Positions 34,422-47,661 of a stretch of 64,000 nt of DNA are shown here, one piece after another. Below the pieces are notes generated by a model. That model was not told where the DNA came from, made no database searches, and saw only the letters and a program-made list of their open reading frames with translations. The translations under genes were made by a program, and so were the position numbers. The DNA comes from Sarcocystis neurona. Taxonomy: Eukaryota > Apicomplexa > Conoidasida > Eucoccidiorida > Sarcocystidae. Where the stretch lies: NCBI GenBank assembly GCA_000727475.1, contig KL647299.1, forward strand, positions 1,160,095 to 1,224,094. Reading direction: 5' to 3'. The stretch's first letter is position 1. Each line of letters opens with the position of its first letter.

Positions 34422-37400
34422 CTAGGAAAAACCCCTCTTCGCGTTAAAGCCTGAGTGGACGGAGTGGCCGTTTGTGGTACTCCAGGTGAGGTGCTTGAGG
34501 ATACCGGTGGTGACTTAACTGCGCTGTTGTAACTCCCTGGTGGCGCTTCCGCGTCTGCCATCACCGCAGAAGAAGCTGATTCACGCTGAATCGCAGGGAC
34601 AAGGCCGAGTGTCGCCATAACAGCTGAAGAATGAGCTTCGGTGGGTGCATTTAAAGTTGTCCCCGGCGCGCGGTCGGTCAACGAAAAGACACGCCTAGTA
34701 GTGTTTGCCGCCGATGCGGAAATTTTTAAAGATTCAGCGTGACTGAAGGTTTGCGCCGTGATGACCAGTGCCTGTCCTTCCCTCTGTTTGAGATGAGTAG
34801 GTCTGAGACGGCCTCACTCGAGAACAGGTCGTATCCTCTGAAAAAGTGCAACTGTAATTACAAGTTATTTTGTTGCAGAGCCTGCAAAGACAAGTTCATT
34901 CTTCCTTCAGATTTGTGTCCTTCTCAGCAGATGTCTTGCTGACGGAGGGGGAGGCAGCGACGATCACACGTGACGCACCCAGAGTCAGTCTGTAAGCTGG
35001 CTGCTCCACGGCGAGGAAATAAAAATACGTTGTCTGCAAGGGGCACCCCCTGCAGACTGATTTTATTCCCAAAGACAAGTGTCTCGACACATTCACAGAC
35101 CGACAAATTGCAGAGGTCCAGCAACTCACTTGTGTGCGTATGCGCGGAAGAACGTGCTTTAAAGGAGCATTCGACTGCAAATGCAAAGCAGCCTTGACGA
35201 GAAGATAACACCTATGCCCTACTTTAGACGACCTCGTCTTTGCGGCAGAGCAATTCTTCAAGAACGTGGCGGGGAAAGAGTGCGAGTCGTTTGCTGTAGA
35301 GGCACGAAGACGTCCCGCCCAAGCTGAACTCCTTCCCAAAGGCCACTGTCTGGGCTCACTCAACGCTTACGAGTCGACGAATTACAGTCCAGCAACACAC
35401 TTTTCTGTCGTACATCTCGGAGGACGGGTTTCAAATCAAGATTCCATTGCAAAAACAGAAGGAGCCCGGTAGATAAGATAACATTTAAGTTCTCCTGATC
35501 AAGAAGATCTCATTTTTTACGACAGAACAGTTCTTTTAGCACACTGTCAGAAGAAAGGGCAACTTATCTATCGCTGAGACACGTAGAATGTTGCGCTACG
35601 AATGGGCCGATGGCAGCGAGTTGCTCTGGTTGTCTGGTATCGCACAATAGCCTATCTTGCGCTCAACAGTCTGAGCACGCCTCTATTTAGAGATGTACTG
35701 TGTTCCGTGTAGCTAGAATACGGTATAGCATCTACGTGGCATGTCGCTATCCCGCAGCGTCTCTACGTATTCAACAGTACGACACACTCACGGTGAACGC
35801 CACATCCTGCTGTCTCGCCACGGTGGTGCAGAGAAAATTTCGTCCCGTCATCGGTACACGACCATTGCTCCCCAAAGGAGAAGACTAACCTACGGTACAG
35901 GGCCACAGCGCACCAGAGAAAAAGAGTAATAGCAAGACTGCGCTAACACACGAAGATGCGACGCTCTGGGCGCACGAATCTCGGTGTTTGTCACCAGCAG
36001 TTGTGGTCCGTAGAACGAGACGCAGAGAAGAACGATGACGTCTGGCGATTAACGAGAAGATCCGCCGACTTCGGTTTCGTCAGTAATTAGTGCGTCAACG
36101 CCTTGGAGGGAGATATTGCACGTGCATTATTCGGGACGGGCATACCACTGTACTACACGGGCTACATGGGCCGGCACTGCCACTGGCCTGCGTAGACTGA
36201 AGCACTGCTTGACGCGCAGTGACTTGGATCTGATGACACCGAGGGAACTGGAAAAAAAGTGAAGTCTTCCATTCCACGACTTTGCAGCAAATCCGCGAGG
36301 CGACCCATATAGCGAGCACGGCCATTCAACCGTCTGCGTCGCGCGCAGGTACTCAGCCGCACTACACTGCGTTCCGCTCTCACGAGGGCGCGAAAGGCGG
36401 TCCAGAAGGCACGCTTGACGTTTCGGCAAGCTTTAAAAAAATTAGATTATAAAGGTGTCGCTTCCCCCAATGCAAAGTGAGCCCGATAGGAAATGCATGT
36501 ATCGCACGTCGAGTTAAGCGGAGGTAAGCGACACAGAAAGCTTTATTTCGCACTGTAACACGATCTATTATTTTTCTGTAGGGAAAAACATCCGAAGACT
36601 GCTGTCAACCTCCAGATGCCGGTTCTTGAGAGTTCTCTCACCGTACAGCACGTGATACTTTTCACACTGCTCAGCCTGCGGCGTCCGCAAAGAAACGAGA
36701 CGCCCGGATAGAAACTGCACCGCCGGGCTACTGCGTTCTTCTGCTCCATTCGCACTGGGAGCTGAAAACTACTCTGATCCTCCAGACACCATCAGTCATC
36801 GTCGTAGACCTGGTATGTAAATGCCTAGGTTGTCCCATTCTCGCTAATATGACGCGTGTCCACATATTGGCTCCCGTGTTTGCGATAGATCTTGTCCGGC
36901 GGATGGACTTCCCGGTAGTTCGTACATGTAGACCCATCCGCGGTTTGCCATTTCCCCGAGCATGCTCTACTTTTATGAGGAATGTGCTCGGGACGTGTCA
37001 GTTTCCCAGGGACCAGTAAGGCATCTCACACTGGGCCGAAAGGGTGGCGGTCTATTGAGACCGTATGGCACGTGACCACTGATACCGACTAACGTACGTA
37101 CCTGTACGCTATTTCACCCAGAGGGGGACATACGCGGGAATCCTGTGTGTGCTCAGCAATACGCATCGGACGGTCCTCCGGAGGACAACACCGAGTCTCA
37201 ATGGAGTGGACACTTAGTTCTGCGTAGACGCACACTGTTGTTGTTGTTTTAGGACATAGAAGTTTACCAAGAACAAACTTCGTCGCACGGTTCATAACGG
37301 GGCTGAATGCACGTGACTGATGCGACTACTGTGTTGCAGCCAGAGATGCAGCTCTTCACAGACATTGTCCCCAACGCGTGATTTCGCGGAATAGCCCACT

Positions 37401-39304
37401 TCCTTGTTCAATTTCATGTCCTGAGTGGGGGTCGACTACGGAAAAGGGCGTGCTCTGCTTTTTCCTGTTATTGTTTCCCTGCATCCTCTAGTACACCACA
37501 AAATTAGCCATTTTTAGTATAAAACACTAGGGCAGTCGTTCCCGCCTTTCTCAGTAGCATCTCTCCCCTATTCTTTTCTTTGAGGGTAGATCTAATTACA
37601 CGAGGGATTCGTGTGGCGTAGGAAATAAACGACAGCAGGAAATGCACAATCCTGTCCGCAGATAACAGTGTAGGCTAGTGGAGGCTTTTTAGTATGCCAT
37701 TAAGAGGGGAGTCGTTCGCATACACGTCTAGAAGGAGGACTTACGTCCGCCTCCTGTTGACGAACTTCCGGAGTCCTCAGATGGAAAATTCACCACGTGG
37801 CAACATCGCTCACTAACAAGTCGCTAGCGTGCAACCGTTAAACTGTGTCCTACACCTTCATTTAAGTCACACCGCACCGCCCCATCGTGCGCAGAGCTAC
37901 CCTTCCTCGTAGTGTCCACATCTATATTTTCTGTACCATGCTCTAGTTGCACCAGTTGTGTATGTTAATGTCCTGCAGTGCTTACGCTCACAGAAAATGG
38001 ATTTAGGCCCCTTGGGGGTGCGCCTCGTGACCCCCTCATACTTCACCTGCACTGGCTATCGTAGCCGGAACTTCCTGTCGCGCAGGGTGAATGCGGAACC
38101 CCACACAGGATATTCACGACTGATCCGACGCACGGACATCATCTTCGAGGGTTGCTGATGTGCTCGCCGATGAACTCTTTCGTAAGAAAACTACGAATTC
38201 CTTCAGCACTGGGGCGTCCTCGTGATCAGTTCGTGAAGTTGTAAGAAGGGTTTGTGTGTCACAGTGGAGCCAGCACAGTGGGGTCTGCGCACAAGTTTGT
38301 CCCGCTATAGACGATTCTGAGTTAGAATACGCTAGTTCAAGCCAGTGCGCTTTCGATAAGAACAGCTTAGGAGGGTTTCACGGAAGTTTTGCGCCCCATG
38401 GCGTGAATTGTACCCCCGACCGCCCCGTGGGAAGGGTAAGCGTCCTACTGGACAGATACTTAGAATTCCACAGTGTATCGCTAGCAATCCCAGTGCACCG
38501 CACGCTTTTCCATATTGTTGTGTCCTGCCCTGAAGCGACACTTGGGGCCACATTATGTGACCAGCCAGTGCCCTTTCAGAGTTGAGGGTATCTGCCCAAC
38601 TGGAGAACGCCACAAAGTGGAGCAGGAGCACAGCACGTGTCCTAATTTCTGCAGTTTTCCGTTCAGAGGCTTCTGACTACTTCACTGGGCGCAGAACAGA
38701 AGATGCAATCCTGAAATGGCAAGCTCGACAACAGTCCCAGTTCCCTGCCTTCCCGCACTAATGAGCATCGATGGTGGCGACGCCACCGAGCACCTCCAGG
38801 TGCGCGACGTGTTGCGTGTGCGCGCCTGCTACTGCTTTGCGCCACCTGCGATACGGAGGGGGGGATGGCGCTGGTTCTGTGCCCGTTGATGTACGGACCA
38901 CAAGGCAACAACGCATGCCATGTGCTGACAGTAATACACCGCTCACGGGAAGGGGAGACCCCCTCCACCGGTAGGTTTTCCACATGTTTTCTGTCTCCTC
39001 CGCCACAAGGGACGGGCAAAAGTATATTCTGCGTTAGCTTGTCGTTCGTTTTCTACTTCAGGGCGTAGTCGAAATTTGTTTCCTCCGTCTTGTGCACGCT
39101 GCGGCCCCCGCCGCATCATCTTTCCCCCCACGTGCGGGTTGCGATCGAGCTGTGTCGCTTACACTTTTGGGAATCCCAAGCGCAACGTCTTTTTTTCGCC
39201 GGCGACGCGCAGTCAAATCCATTCCTTCGAGGACCGTCATACGTAGGAAGAGCGGCAGCGGGTTTTGACAAAGCCTCACCTTTTCCTGCCACGTGCTACA
39301 CAAG
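34422..39304. other. Intergenic region between divergent PH-domain and eIF3c genes
   Basis: About 4.9 kb. The minus-strand frame at about 34440-34740 (Ser/Thr/Ala/Pro-rich) may be an early exon of the PH-domain gene. From 34750 to 39304 I see no supportable gene. The rest should include the 5' regions of both flanking genes, which are transcribed away from each other. Confidence 0.5.
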
Positions 39305-42300
39305 ATGCAGTCGAAATTTTGGGCCGCTGGGAGTGAGTCAGATGACTCGGGGGTTTCTTCCGGGTCCGATGATGGCGGTCAACCTGAGGCACAGACTGCT
39401 CCAGAGGTGCGTCTAATTTCTGAAGGCGTGCTAGCACGTGGACGTTCGAATTCACTATGACAAGGAATCCGTGTAGCTGTGCCGCTGCCACAGGGAAGGA
39501 GTGCTGCGCCCCCGCTCGGCGGTCGAAAGAGCTCGTCCGTTGAACGTAGTGGAGATTGATCACTGTTGTGGCGTACTATTACATTCGAGGGCTTATCAAC
39601 GCGAGTCTTCATCAGGCTCAACGTGACCCGCTGTCTTCTCTGCTCTTCGCTTGAAGCGTCGTGGTGTAGGTTCCTGTAACGTAGCTGGTATTGTCGAGTC
39701 ATCTCCCGTGGTGCTCATTATTCTGGTAGTTGATATATGCGTGTTTGCCAGGTGCAACGGAAGGCGCCCGCGGCAGTCAATAGGTGGGCAGCTGCTGAGA
39801 CGAGCAGCAGCGATGAAGAGGGGGGACGCGTAGTGAAGTCTTTGAAAGACCGACGGTGGGCGGCCATGCGCGAAGTTATCAGACAAATGAAGAACCACAT
39901 GAAAATATGCGATTTCTCGGAGCTCTACAAAGGTGAGAAAGCTAATCACAGCATCAAAACCCTGCTCCAGCCTTCGAATGCTTTTGACTCCGTCGCGTTG
40001 TTACAAGACTTTCACCCATCGAAGCCGCAGAGCGATGCTGGTCACAACTTGCGGCAGCTCGGGGGGGTTTTCGTTCGCAGGTGCCCCAGTAGACTTCCCG
40101 TTGCGAGACAGCACGGAACGTGTACACGTAGACATGTATACGTAGGCACGTGCCTGTCTGTGGGGATGATGTGGTTGGCACTCAGATTACGAGAGCCTCG
40201 TGCGTTGCCTCCAGAAGGCCCAGCAAGTCGTGGACGTTGAAGGCGTCCCCAACTTTTTTGTCCGCACCCTGGTGGAGCTGGAAGGCTTTCTCGAGGAGAA
40301 GCACAGGGACAAGGAAGCGTTCAAGAAACTCTCAAAGGCGAAGGCGACAGCATTCAACACGGTTCGGGCCAAGGTCCGCAAGACGAACGAGCAGTGGCAA
40401 GAGAAAGTCGAGTTGTGTCGAACAAATCCGGAGCAATTTGAGACCAGCGACAGCGAAGATGGCGGCGACGTGAGTTTGATGTTGAGTGTATCTAAACGAT
40501 CGCCTGCGCGCGCACCATACAGTGTACAGATGCACGTTCATTCGCACGAGCGTGCGTAAATAAATTTGTGTACACGGACAGTCGCAGGTGATGCGTCAAC
40601 AGTCCGGTCTATATATTTGAAATTTTTAGCCTTTCGCGACGCACTGCGTCGTTTCTGTGCACTGGAAGGGCGCGATCTCGTGAGCACGTTCTTGGCTGCG
40701 ATACTGTCGGTAGGTATTCACCGTCGTCTGTGTACACTTTGCGTTCGGATCGGTGTTTTCAGTCGGATGAAAGCAGTGATATGTCGGACGAGGATAGGTA
40801 TTCCGAGTCGTCATCGGAATCCGAAGAGGAGGAGGAGGACGCTAAACAGCGGCGCTCTAGTGCGCGCCGACATAAGAAGGAGGGCGGTGAAGCAGGTGGA
40901 AGTAGTGAGGGGGAGCACAGCTCGGAGGAGGGCAGCGAATGGTCGGACTCGGAGGAATCGTCACTTTCTTCCGGAGACGAAACTGACAAGCACAAGGCAG
41001 CGATGGCTAAATGGGGACTGCGGGCAGATGGAGACGAGGCGAAACGTCGCAAGAGTCATAAAACTTCAAGCTCTTCGAAGAAAAAGGTGGCCACTCACCG
41101 TAAGCGCACGGGACGTGAGGAGGGCACTGTAGAAGCTGCCGGCGGTGCAGAATACTCCGCCAAGGATATGGAGAGCCTGTTCGATACGACGAATCTGGAT
41201 GTAGATGTGATACGGAAACGCGTGCAGATGGTGGTGGAAAGGCGGGGGCGCCGGGGCGTCGACCGTGTGAAGCAGACGCGCATTCTTCAGCGACTCGCTG
41301 AGCTGGCGGCAACAGTTGGCGCGCAGTGCGAATTGGAAATTCTCGGTCACCTGATTAGTGCCGAATTTGATACGACGATGGGTGTCTTCGCGTGTTTAAC
41401 GAGTCGCACGTGGTTGACGGCATACGGCCAACTCGAGCGTGTGTTGGAACTTCTCGAGCAAAATCCGGACGCCCATTTGATCCCGACGGCTCTAGCCACC
41501 AGTGAAGGCATGGAGGCGGCGGTGGGTTCTCCCGATGCGGAAGCAGTATCCGCAGGGATTCTGACAAGCTTCGTCGAGCGCTTGGACGATGAGCTGATGA
41601 AAAGTCTCCAGTTTACGGATGTCCACTCCGAAGAATACAAGGAACGCTTGGGACAAAGTATCGATATGATGGCCATTCTCTGCAGAGCTTGGGTTTTTCT
41701 CACGAACAGAGAATGCAAGCCACATGCTGCGACACTCGCTCTCCGGATCAACGAACACATGCACTGCAAGTAGGGAGAATTCTCTGCAGCAATTTGTACA
41801 ACTTGCTTCGTGCATCCGGCGGAAGAGCTTTGTTTTTACCGCATGGTTGATGCAAGACATGGGTTCACGCTTTCCGCACGTACATGCATGAAGATGCAGT
41901 GGCCGTTCCCGTATACAGTAAGCTGGCTCCTCTGCGGTGCTAACGCGTCTTGTGCTTCAGGCATGACACCATAGCATCACGGATGTGGGAACTGATCCGC
42001 AGGAGACTCCCTACGGAAATAGCCTGTCAGCTACCGGACGAGAGTGTGAAGCCGTCCGAATTCACGGAGAAGCTAACGAATATTGTTTTTGAATCAGGTG
42101 AGCGGAAGCACAGTGCGGGTGTCGCCGGGACTTACCGCGTTGTAATGGCACTGCAATTTCCGGCACTGCTGTGAGGCAGGTATGCCTGCTTGCCGAATGC
42201 TGTACCATGCCATGGATTTGTATGCGTCTGCTAGGTCAGTGATCACTTCGGAAAAAGCCCTTCGTGTAAAAAGAACGCACCTGCTGAATTAAAGTGGTGA

Positions 42301-44688
42301 CGCCAGCGTTGCTCCGCGTGATACGCACTTGCGGGAGGTTTCTGGCACGCCCGACGATCCGTTTGTGCGCTGATGGGTGCTGCAGAGAATTCTCGCGAAC
42401 GAACCCGCGCGCTTTTGCATCTGGCGTACAATAAGGCTCTACACGACGACTACTATGAAGCTCGGGATCTGCTTCTCACGCCAAATGTGCAAGAGCTGGC
42501 GGTGCAGACTGATGTGCAGACTCAGATTCTGTACAACCGCAATCTTGTACAGCTCGGACTGTGCGCGTTCCGTAATGGTCTAATACCCGAGGCACACGCG
42601 TGCCTGTCAGAAATCTGTCCTAAACACAAGGAGCTTCTTGCGCAAGGCTTGTCAAATTTGAAGAACGTAGAAAGAACTCTCGAGCAAGAAAGGGCTGAGA
42701 AACGGAGACTTCTACCTTACCACATGCATATCAGTATGGAGCTGATTGAAGGCGCTCATAATATGTGAGTTTTCAGATGTAGGTAGCTTACGGGGTTGAA
42801 CCGCGCATGAAAATGCGATTGCCGAACGCGTACTGTGGGAGAGGCAGATCATGTTTCAGATACATTGTACATTACAGACATTTCACTGCACTCTTCTGGC
42901 GCGCCGCGAAGGTCTAACGCATATAGCCAGAGCCGTCACGTTGGGGTATTATCCGAGTGCTCTAGCAGGGCGTTCAACAGGCAACACGGGGAATGGCACG
43001 GTTTCAAATTTCCACCTGGTGCTGTTTTATTCGTATGCTTACAGCTCCGCAATGCTTATCGAAGTTCCTCAGATGGCCCACGACCCGCACGAATACCGCA
43101 AGCGCCCAACAAGCAAGCATTTCCGCCGCATGCTGGAAATGTATGAAAGGCAAGCGTTTTCGGGTCCCCCGGAAAATGCCAGGGAAACAGTGATGGCAGC
43201 TACAAAAGCTCTGCAACGTGGCGATTGGCAAGAGTGCTGCCGACATGTTTTTAGCCTGGGAATATGGGAGAAATTGCTGAACGCCAAACAGATTCAAGAG
43301 ATGTTCGAGAAGAAGATAAAGCAGGAGGCCATGCGCACCTACATATTCACAGTAAGGTGCTACGTCGTGCAGACAATGAATGACACTGTATCCAGAAACA
43401 ACCGAGGGGGATGCGGTAAACCAGGAACGCATCCTTCACCGCGTGTCCTGGTTAAGGTGATGTGTTTCTGCTGTGTGTGTGTTACCTTTCAGTATCTCTC
43501 CCTTTATGACTCTTTCTCGATCGCACAGCTTTGCAGCATGTTCGCGTTGCCTCAGAATACAGTCCACTCAATAATCAGCAAGGTAAGAAACTGGATTCCC
43601 GATGGGCTGTACTGCAGTCAGATATTGTTGTGTGTCAGGTTGTGCTTCAGCTGGCGCCGAACTGCGTTATATAGATATTCAAGATGGTGACGTCTGGTCC
43701 CAGGAAGGGTGGTTATGCTTTACGTCCAGGAGCTTTGTTAAGACCCGATTCCAGAACTTATCGAAACTGTGCGTGGCCTCATTGTGCCCTGTACAGATGA
43801 TGATTAATGAGGAGATTCATGCAAGCTGGGACGAATCAAGCCACTACATCCTAATCAGCAGGGTTGAGCGCACCCGGCTGCAGCAGCTGTGCTACTCGCT
43901 GGCAGAAAATGTCAGCAGCGCTGTGGAACAGAATGAACTGACACTGAACATGAAAAATCCAAAGTAAGTGGGTTTACACCAAGTACAGCTATTGTGTCTG
44001 GACGCACCACAAGGTGAAGTAACCAGGTAACTCTATCATCAAACGAATGTGGTGAAGGTGTGTGGTTCAGAGCTGCGATGGTAGGACCGCAACTACACCG
44101 TGAGCACAGGATGGATTAGTGGCAATCACGTACAGCGACGTTGTCGTTGACACTGAGGGTTGGTGTGCGTTTTGAGGGAAAATACCGCGAGCTTGACATA
44201 CGAGAAAATTCCGTAGTATCTGCACGACGTACTATACAGTTTGAATCTTCGCATTGACGTCTTCCTTCACTTGATGCGTGCCGCCCATTCATTAGACCAG
44301 GTTCTCCGATTTGATGCCTTTCTCATGCTACAGGTTCGCCTTGGCCCATGATCGCCGCTATCAGGGTCGTGGAGAGGGAGGACCCGGCGGTCCAGATCGG
44401 TTTGGTATTCGTGGCGATAGGGATGCTGGGGAGGGCGGCGGCGGCTTGGGTTTCGGTGGAAGGAGGAGGGGCTTCGGGGGCCGTGGCCGTGGCGGGTTCG
44501 GCCCGGGTGGACGTGGCCGCGGCGGGCGTGGAGGAATGAGAGGGGGCATGCGGGCTGGTGCGCGAAGTAACTGGCACGGAGAAGGGGGTGGAGTAGGGGG
44601 TGAGAGAGCAGAGAGATCCTGGGGAGGAGGTAGTGGATACTCGTACGGTGGCGGTGAGAGGTGGGGGGGTGATCGACAAAGGTACTGA
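39305..44688 (+). CDS. eIF3c: Eukaryotic translation initiation factor 3 subunit C
   Basis: Core PCI-domain subunit of eIF3, which binds the 40S ribosome and, in other eukaryotes, eIF1 and eIF5 in the cytoplasm. Ten exons: 39305-39406, 39752-39932, 40186-40469, 40763-41769, 41961-42097, 42386-42764, 43045-43351, 43493-43582, 43797-43963 and 44334-44688 (TGA). They total 3,009 bases, or 1,002 residues, close to the usual family size. The start MQSKFWAAGSESDDSG fits the family's acidic N-terminus. Family landmarks are VEGVPNFFVRTLVELEGFL, a long Glu/Ser-rich linker at the start of exon 4, QILYNRNLVQLGLCAFRNGL, SAMLIEVPQMAHDP, and the PCI end LYDSFSIAQLCSMF with NTVHSIISK. The last exon encodes an extended Gly/Arg tail with many RGG-type repeats, ending GGDRQRY. 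The tail may bind RNA and be arginine-methylated (inference). All phases match. Confidence 0.96.
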
Positions 44689-45896
44689 CTGGATGTGCGT
44701 TCACTTGTTGTCGGGGATAGGTGGAATATATGGTTAATATCTGAGAACACATGCGGTTAAGTACTCTTTGACGTGAGTTCTGTATATCTATGACGCAAGG
44801 CATGGAGACACGGGCACCCTCGGTATGGTGGGAAATCTCGCCTGCGCACGACGTACACGGGTCTCAATGTTGTAAGCGTTGGTAGGTGACCGAGTGGTCG
44901 TTACCAGGAGAGACTCTGGGGTGTATGGGAAACCGGCGTGGTGGGCTGCAGCGACACCTCAAGCGGTGGTGTACCTGCTTTCCAGTTTATATGGCAGAGG
45001 TTGGCAGGTGAAATCTTGGGGCAAGATAGTCTGCACAGAAGCAGGTTCACTGCATGTGTGTCTGCAAGTGCTTTTCTGAGTGGATTAAACTAATGATTAT
45101 TTATGGTGCGGTAGGCCGCGCGTAAGCGGACCGGGACTGGATTTTACTTTGTATGTTGATTCCACAGTAGGTGGGAGTAGTGAATGATGGCTCTGTGCGT
45201 GCTCCCGTTTACCGGATGACGTTCCCCAAGCGGAAGGCATTCCGTGTGAGGAGAGTGCGTTTTTGGCTGGCAGTTAAGTGACTGATGCTCTTGCAGTCGT
45301 CAAGCCGTCTGACACACCGGCAAGCTCGACGCGATCCCGTATTTTACGAAGACATACGTGTGCGCGTCGTCCTCATGTAAATTAGCGAGTTCTGGAAGCT
45401 GTTCTAACGATGCCGTGTCCAGAGAGGTTACTTTTTCTGAATTTCAGCAAGCTTGTTTGAAATTCCGCCCTTTCACCGTTTCGCGCAGCCGCACGGGTAC
45501 TGCCGTTCGAATCTGCTGCAACCGGGACGGTGTAGGCGGTCTTCGTAATGGAGCCTGCGCGTTTTGTGCGGCTACTTTACGACACTGGGCTGCCGAGGCT
45601 GGTTTACCAAGGGCATAGATCACCGGAGGCGCTGAGTCAGCCTGCTGCTTTTCACTAACGTCTGCTCATGATGTCTAGGCATCGCAGGCAGCAGCACGTC
45701 ATGGCAGCGTGGTGTTACATAGCGTCGTCAGAACCATCGAAAAGCGATGGTTTTCGCTTTTCGATGCAAGCACTTTCAACTGCTGAAATAGTTAAACGTT
45801 AACTGTTTCGTGTATCCACGGAAGCTCGTGCAAGCCATAACACTAGTGTACAGTCAGACGTATGCACGTTTCCGAAGTCGCATTTCGTACATCACG
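44689..45896. other. Convergent intergenic region with a stem-loop
   Basis: About 1.2 kb between the 3' ends of eIF3c (+) and the small minus-strand gene. No gene was found. A perfect hairpin at 45735-45766 is listed separately. Confidence 0.55.
45735..45766. repeat. Perfect 13-bp inverted repeat with 6-nt loop
   Basis: The left arm catcgaaaagcga (45735-45747) is the exact reverse complement of tcgcttttcgatg (45754-45766), with tggttt between. It lies between two convergent genes, 131 bases past the stop codon of the minus-strand gene's neighbour region. Whether it acts in 3' end formation is unknown. Confidence 0.85.
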
Positions 45897-46726
45897 TTAG
45901 TGGTCCTTTGTTTTCGCCGTGTTCTCGTTGCGTTCGCGGTCAGTATCGCCCGCGGAATGCTCTGAGTTGTGGTGGCGAAGAACATCTGCAGAGGCAGCCA
46001 CTAGCAGTGCAAAATCTTCTGCTGGTGTTTCTCCGCGCACATTCTGACATCCGCTACACGTGCAAGTTTGTCCGCTTGCCCACATATGCGTTTCGATTCC
46101 TGTGGAGTTCACCTCAGTTTTGCTCTTAATCAGGTGCACTTGTGGAAAGCATGGATCTTGCCAGCGATGAAAGGTGCAGGGAGACCACCGCGTGTAAGCG
46201 AACATAGATCTACAGCGAACATACGCATCTGCTCGCGTCCTCTTACAGGAAAGCAGTGAAGACCCGTGAACAAGAACCAAAGCGATTTCGTACGGTAGCT
46301 TCACCATTTGCTACGGGATATACGCCCGCGCGTGTGAGTATGATGCAGCCAGCCCTACTCGGTTTTTATTGTATCCGTGTGTAGTTTGTAAAACGTGTAC
46401 GCGATGTGTGCAGACACCGTCAGTTGATACGCATAGGTGCTGTACAGTAGCCACGCATGTTCTCGCCGGCGACACAGCAAATACAGCCATTGACGACGTA
46501 GGGGAGAAAACGAAGTATAAGTGACAGCGGCTGCATTCGGTGCTGGCGGTTAGACGGCTTATCACGAGCTGGCACTCGTGTAACGCTCGTCATGGATATA
46601 GAAGCGGCGTGTCGGGTATACCTGTTCATCGTCCGCGTAGCGTGCGTCGTGGTGGAGGGTGCGTAGACGCTCCACTGGAACGTAAGGACAACGGCGCCCT
46701 TCCTTTACAATTCCCCCAGATGCGGT
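45897..46726 (-). CDS. Small protein of unknown function, last two exons (5' partial)
   Basis: I do not recognise this gene. Two minus-strand exons join in phase 0. Exon 46622-46726 has acceptor cgcag and donor gtatac and encodes TASGGIVKEGRRCPYVPVER followed by LRTLHHDARYADDEQ. Exon 45897-46043 has acceptor gtcag and encodes NVRGETPAEDFALLVAASAD followed by VLRHH and an acidic, charged tail ending AKTKDH. Together they give 83 codons. An upstream first exon must exist. Candidates lie at about 47354-47661, where MVGARTQLKPDELASAP and, in another frame, VEREWNAELLDVFRTLEDLI both look coding, but I could not join either cleanly. The P-x-x-R-L-x-x-L then E-D-F-A-L-L-V-A-A-S-A pattern faintly recalls the histone fold of small DNA polymerase epsilon or NF-Y-type subunits. 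That is a guess. Confidence 0.5.
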
Positions 46727-47661
46727 CTGCGAAGGGTTTGTAAGGTGCGTTTCCGTTGAATTCGAACGTACGGGCACAGCTTGCATACTTGTGACAGCGT
46801 TCGGCCCGATGCTTCTTGCTTTTGGACGGTCGGATCCTCACCGCACATTCGTGCTGTTCTATTAGCACACGTCCAGCAGTGTAAACCTCTATGCCGCAGG
46901 GATTCCTCTGTGTGTTACGAGCTGGCAGGGGTGCACCACGTTCGGCGGACGTACCGCATGTGCTCGTAAAATGGTCGTGTAGTGCTTTGGTAGTCTGTAC
47001 AGGACGAGCTGAGATGCGGTCAAGTGAGTCTTGCTTTGCATGCTGCATCGAAGCTTTTTGTGTTGGCCTAGCTACACCTCGTCTCGAGTGCGGCAGGATT
47101 TTCCCTAAAACCCTTGGTTGGGGGAAGTTTAATTTCTCACCTCGCTTAATGTGTCTCACGTACGCTACATGGCCTGCAAGAGTAAATTTTGCCGCGCAGG
47201 TTTCTGGTGTGAAGCCCCTGCTAAGCTGTTGCACATCAACCTTGTTCCGTCGTTAGGGCTTCGATATTCTGTGGAGGGTCTTGAAGCCCGTACAGAAATC
47301 GTGTGTTGTAAATACACGAAGTGTGACGCTTCCCAGTTTTGCTCGTCCGAAAGTCAGCTTGCTGAGGCCTTCTCCCTGTGGGCGGGCCGTGTTCTGCACG
47401 TCCACTCGTTGTCACTGCACATCGACTCTGTAAGGCTCTTTATTAAGTCTTCTAGTGTACGGAATACATCTAGTAATTCTGCATTCCACTCGCGTTCAAC
47501 GCGGCTGAGGGTCCAAATATCAATTATGACGCTCAACACGCTACGAGAAAGAAGGCGATGCGACCGCGGCGGCTGTGCAGTGCGTCGTCCAGCGAAGGGC
47601 AAGGGGACGGCGCGCTAGCTAACTCGTCTGGCTTGAGCTGTGTACGAGCGCCAACCATTGT

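Noticed and set aside
34896..35363. 155-residue minus-strand frame upstream of the PH-domain gene, considered as a first exon
   Set aside because: No splice link to the downstream exons and no ordered or family-like sequence.
35180..35560. Apparent weak repeat around the words gataagataacat and gacagaacagttctt
   Set aside because: Similarity between the two stretches is too low and patchy to call by eye.
44267..44803. Minus-strand frames rich in His, Pro and Ser opposite the eIF3c last exon
   Set aside because: They are the complement of the Gly/Arg-coding tail, which produces Pro-rich antisense frames by composition.
46626..47234. A 202-residue minus-strand open frame
   Set aside because: It overlaps the phase-matched exon 46622-46726 in a different frame, starts without a clear ATG context and looks compositionally random.
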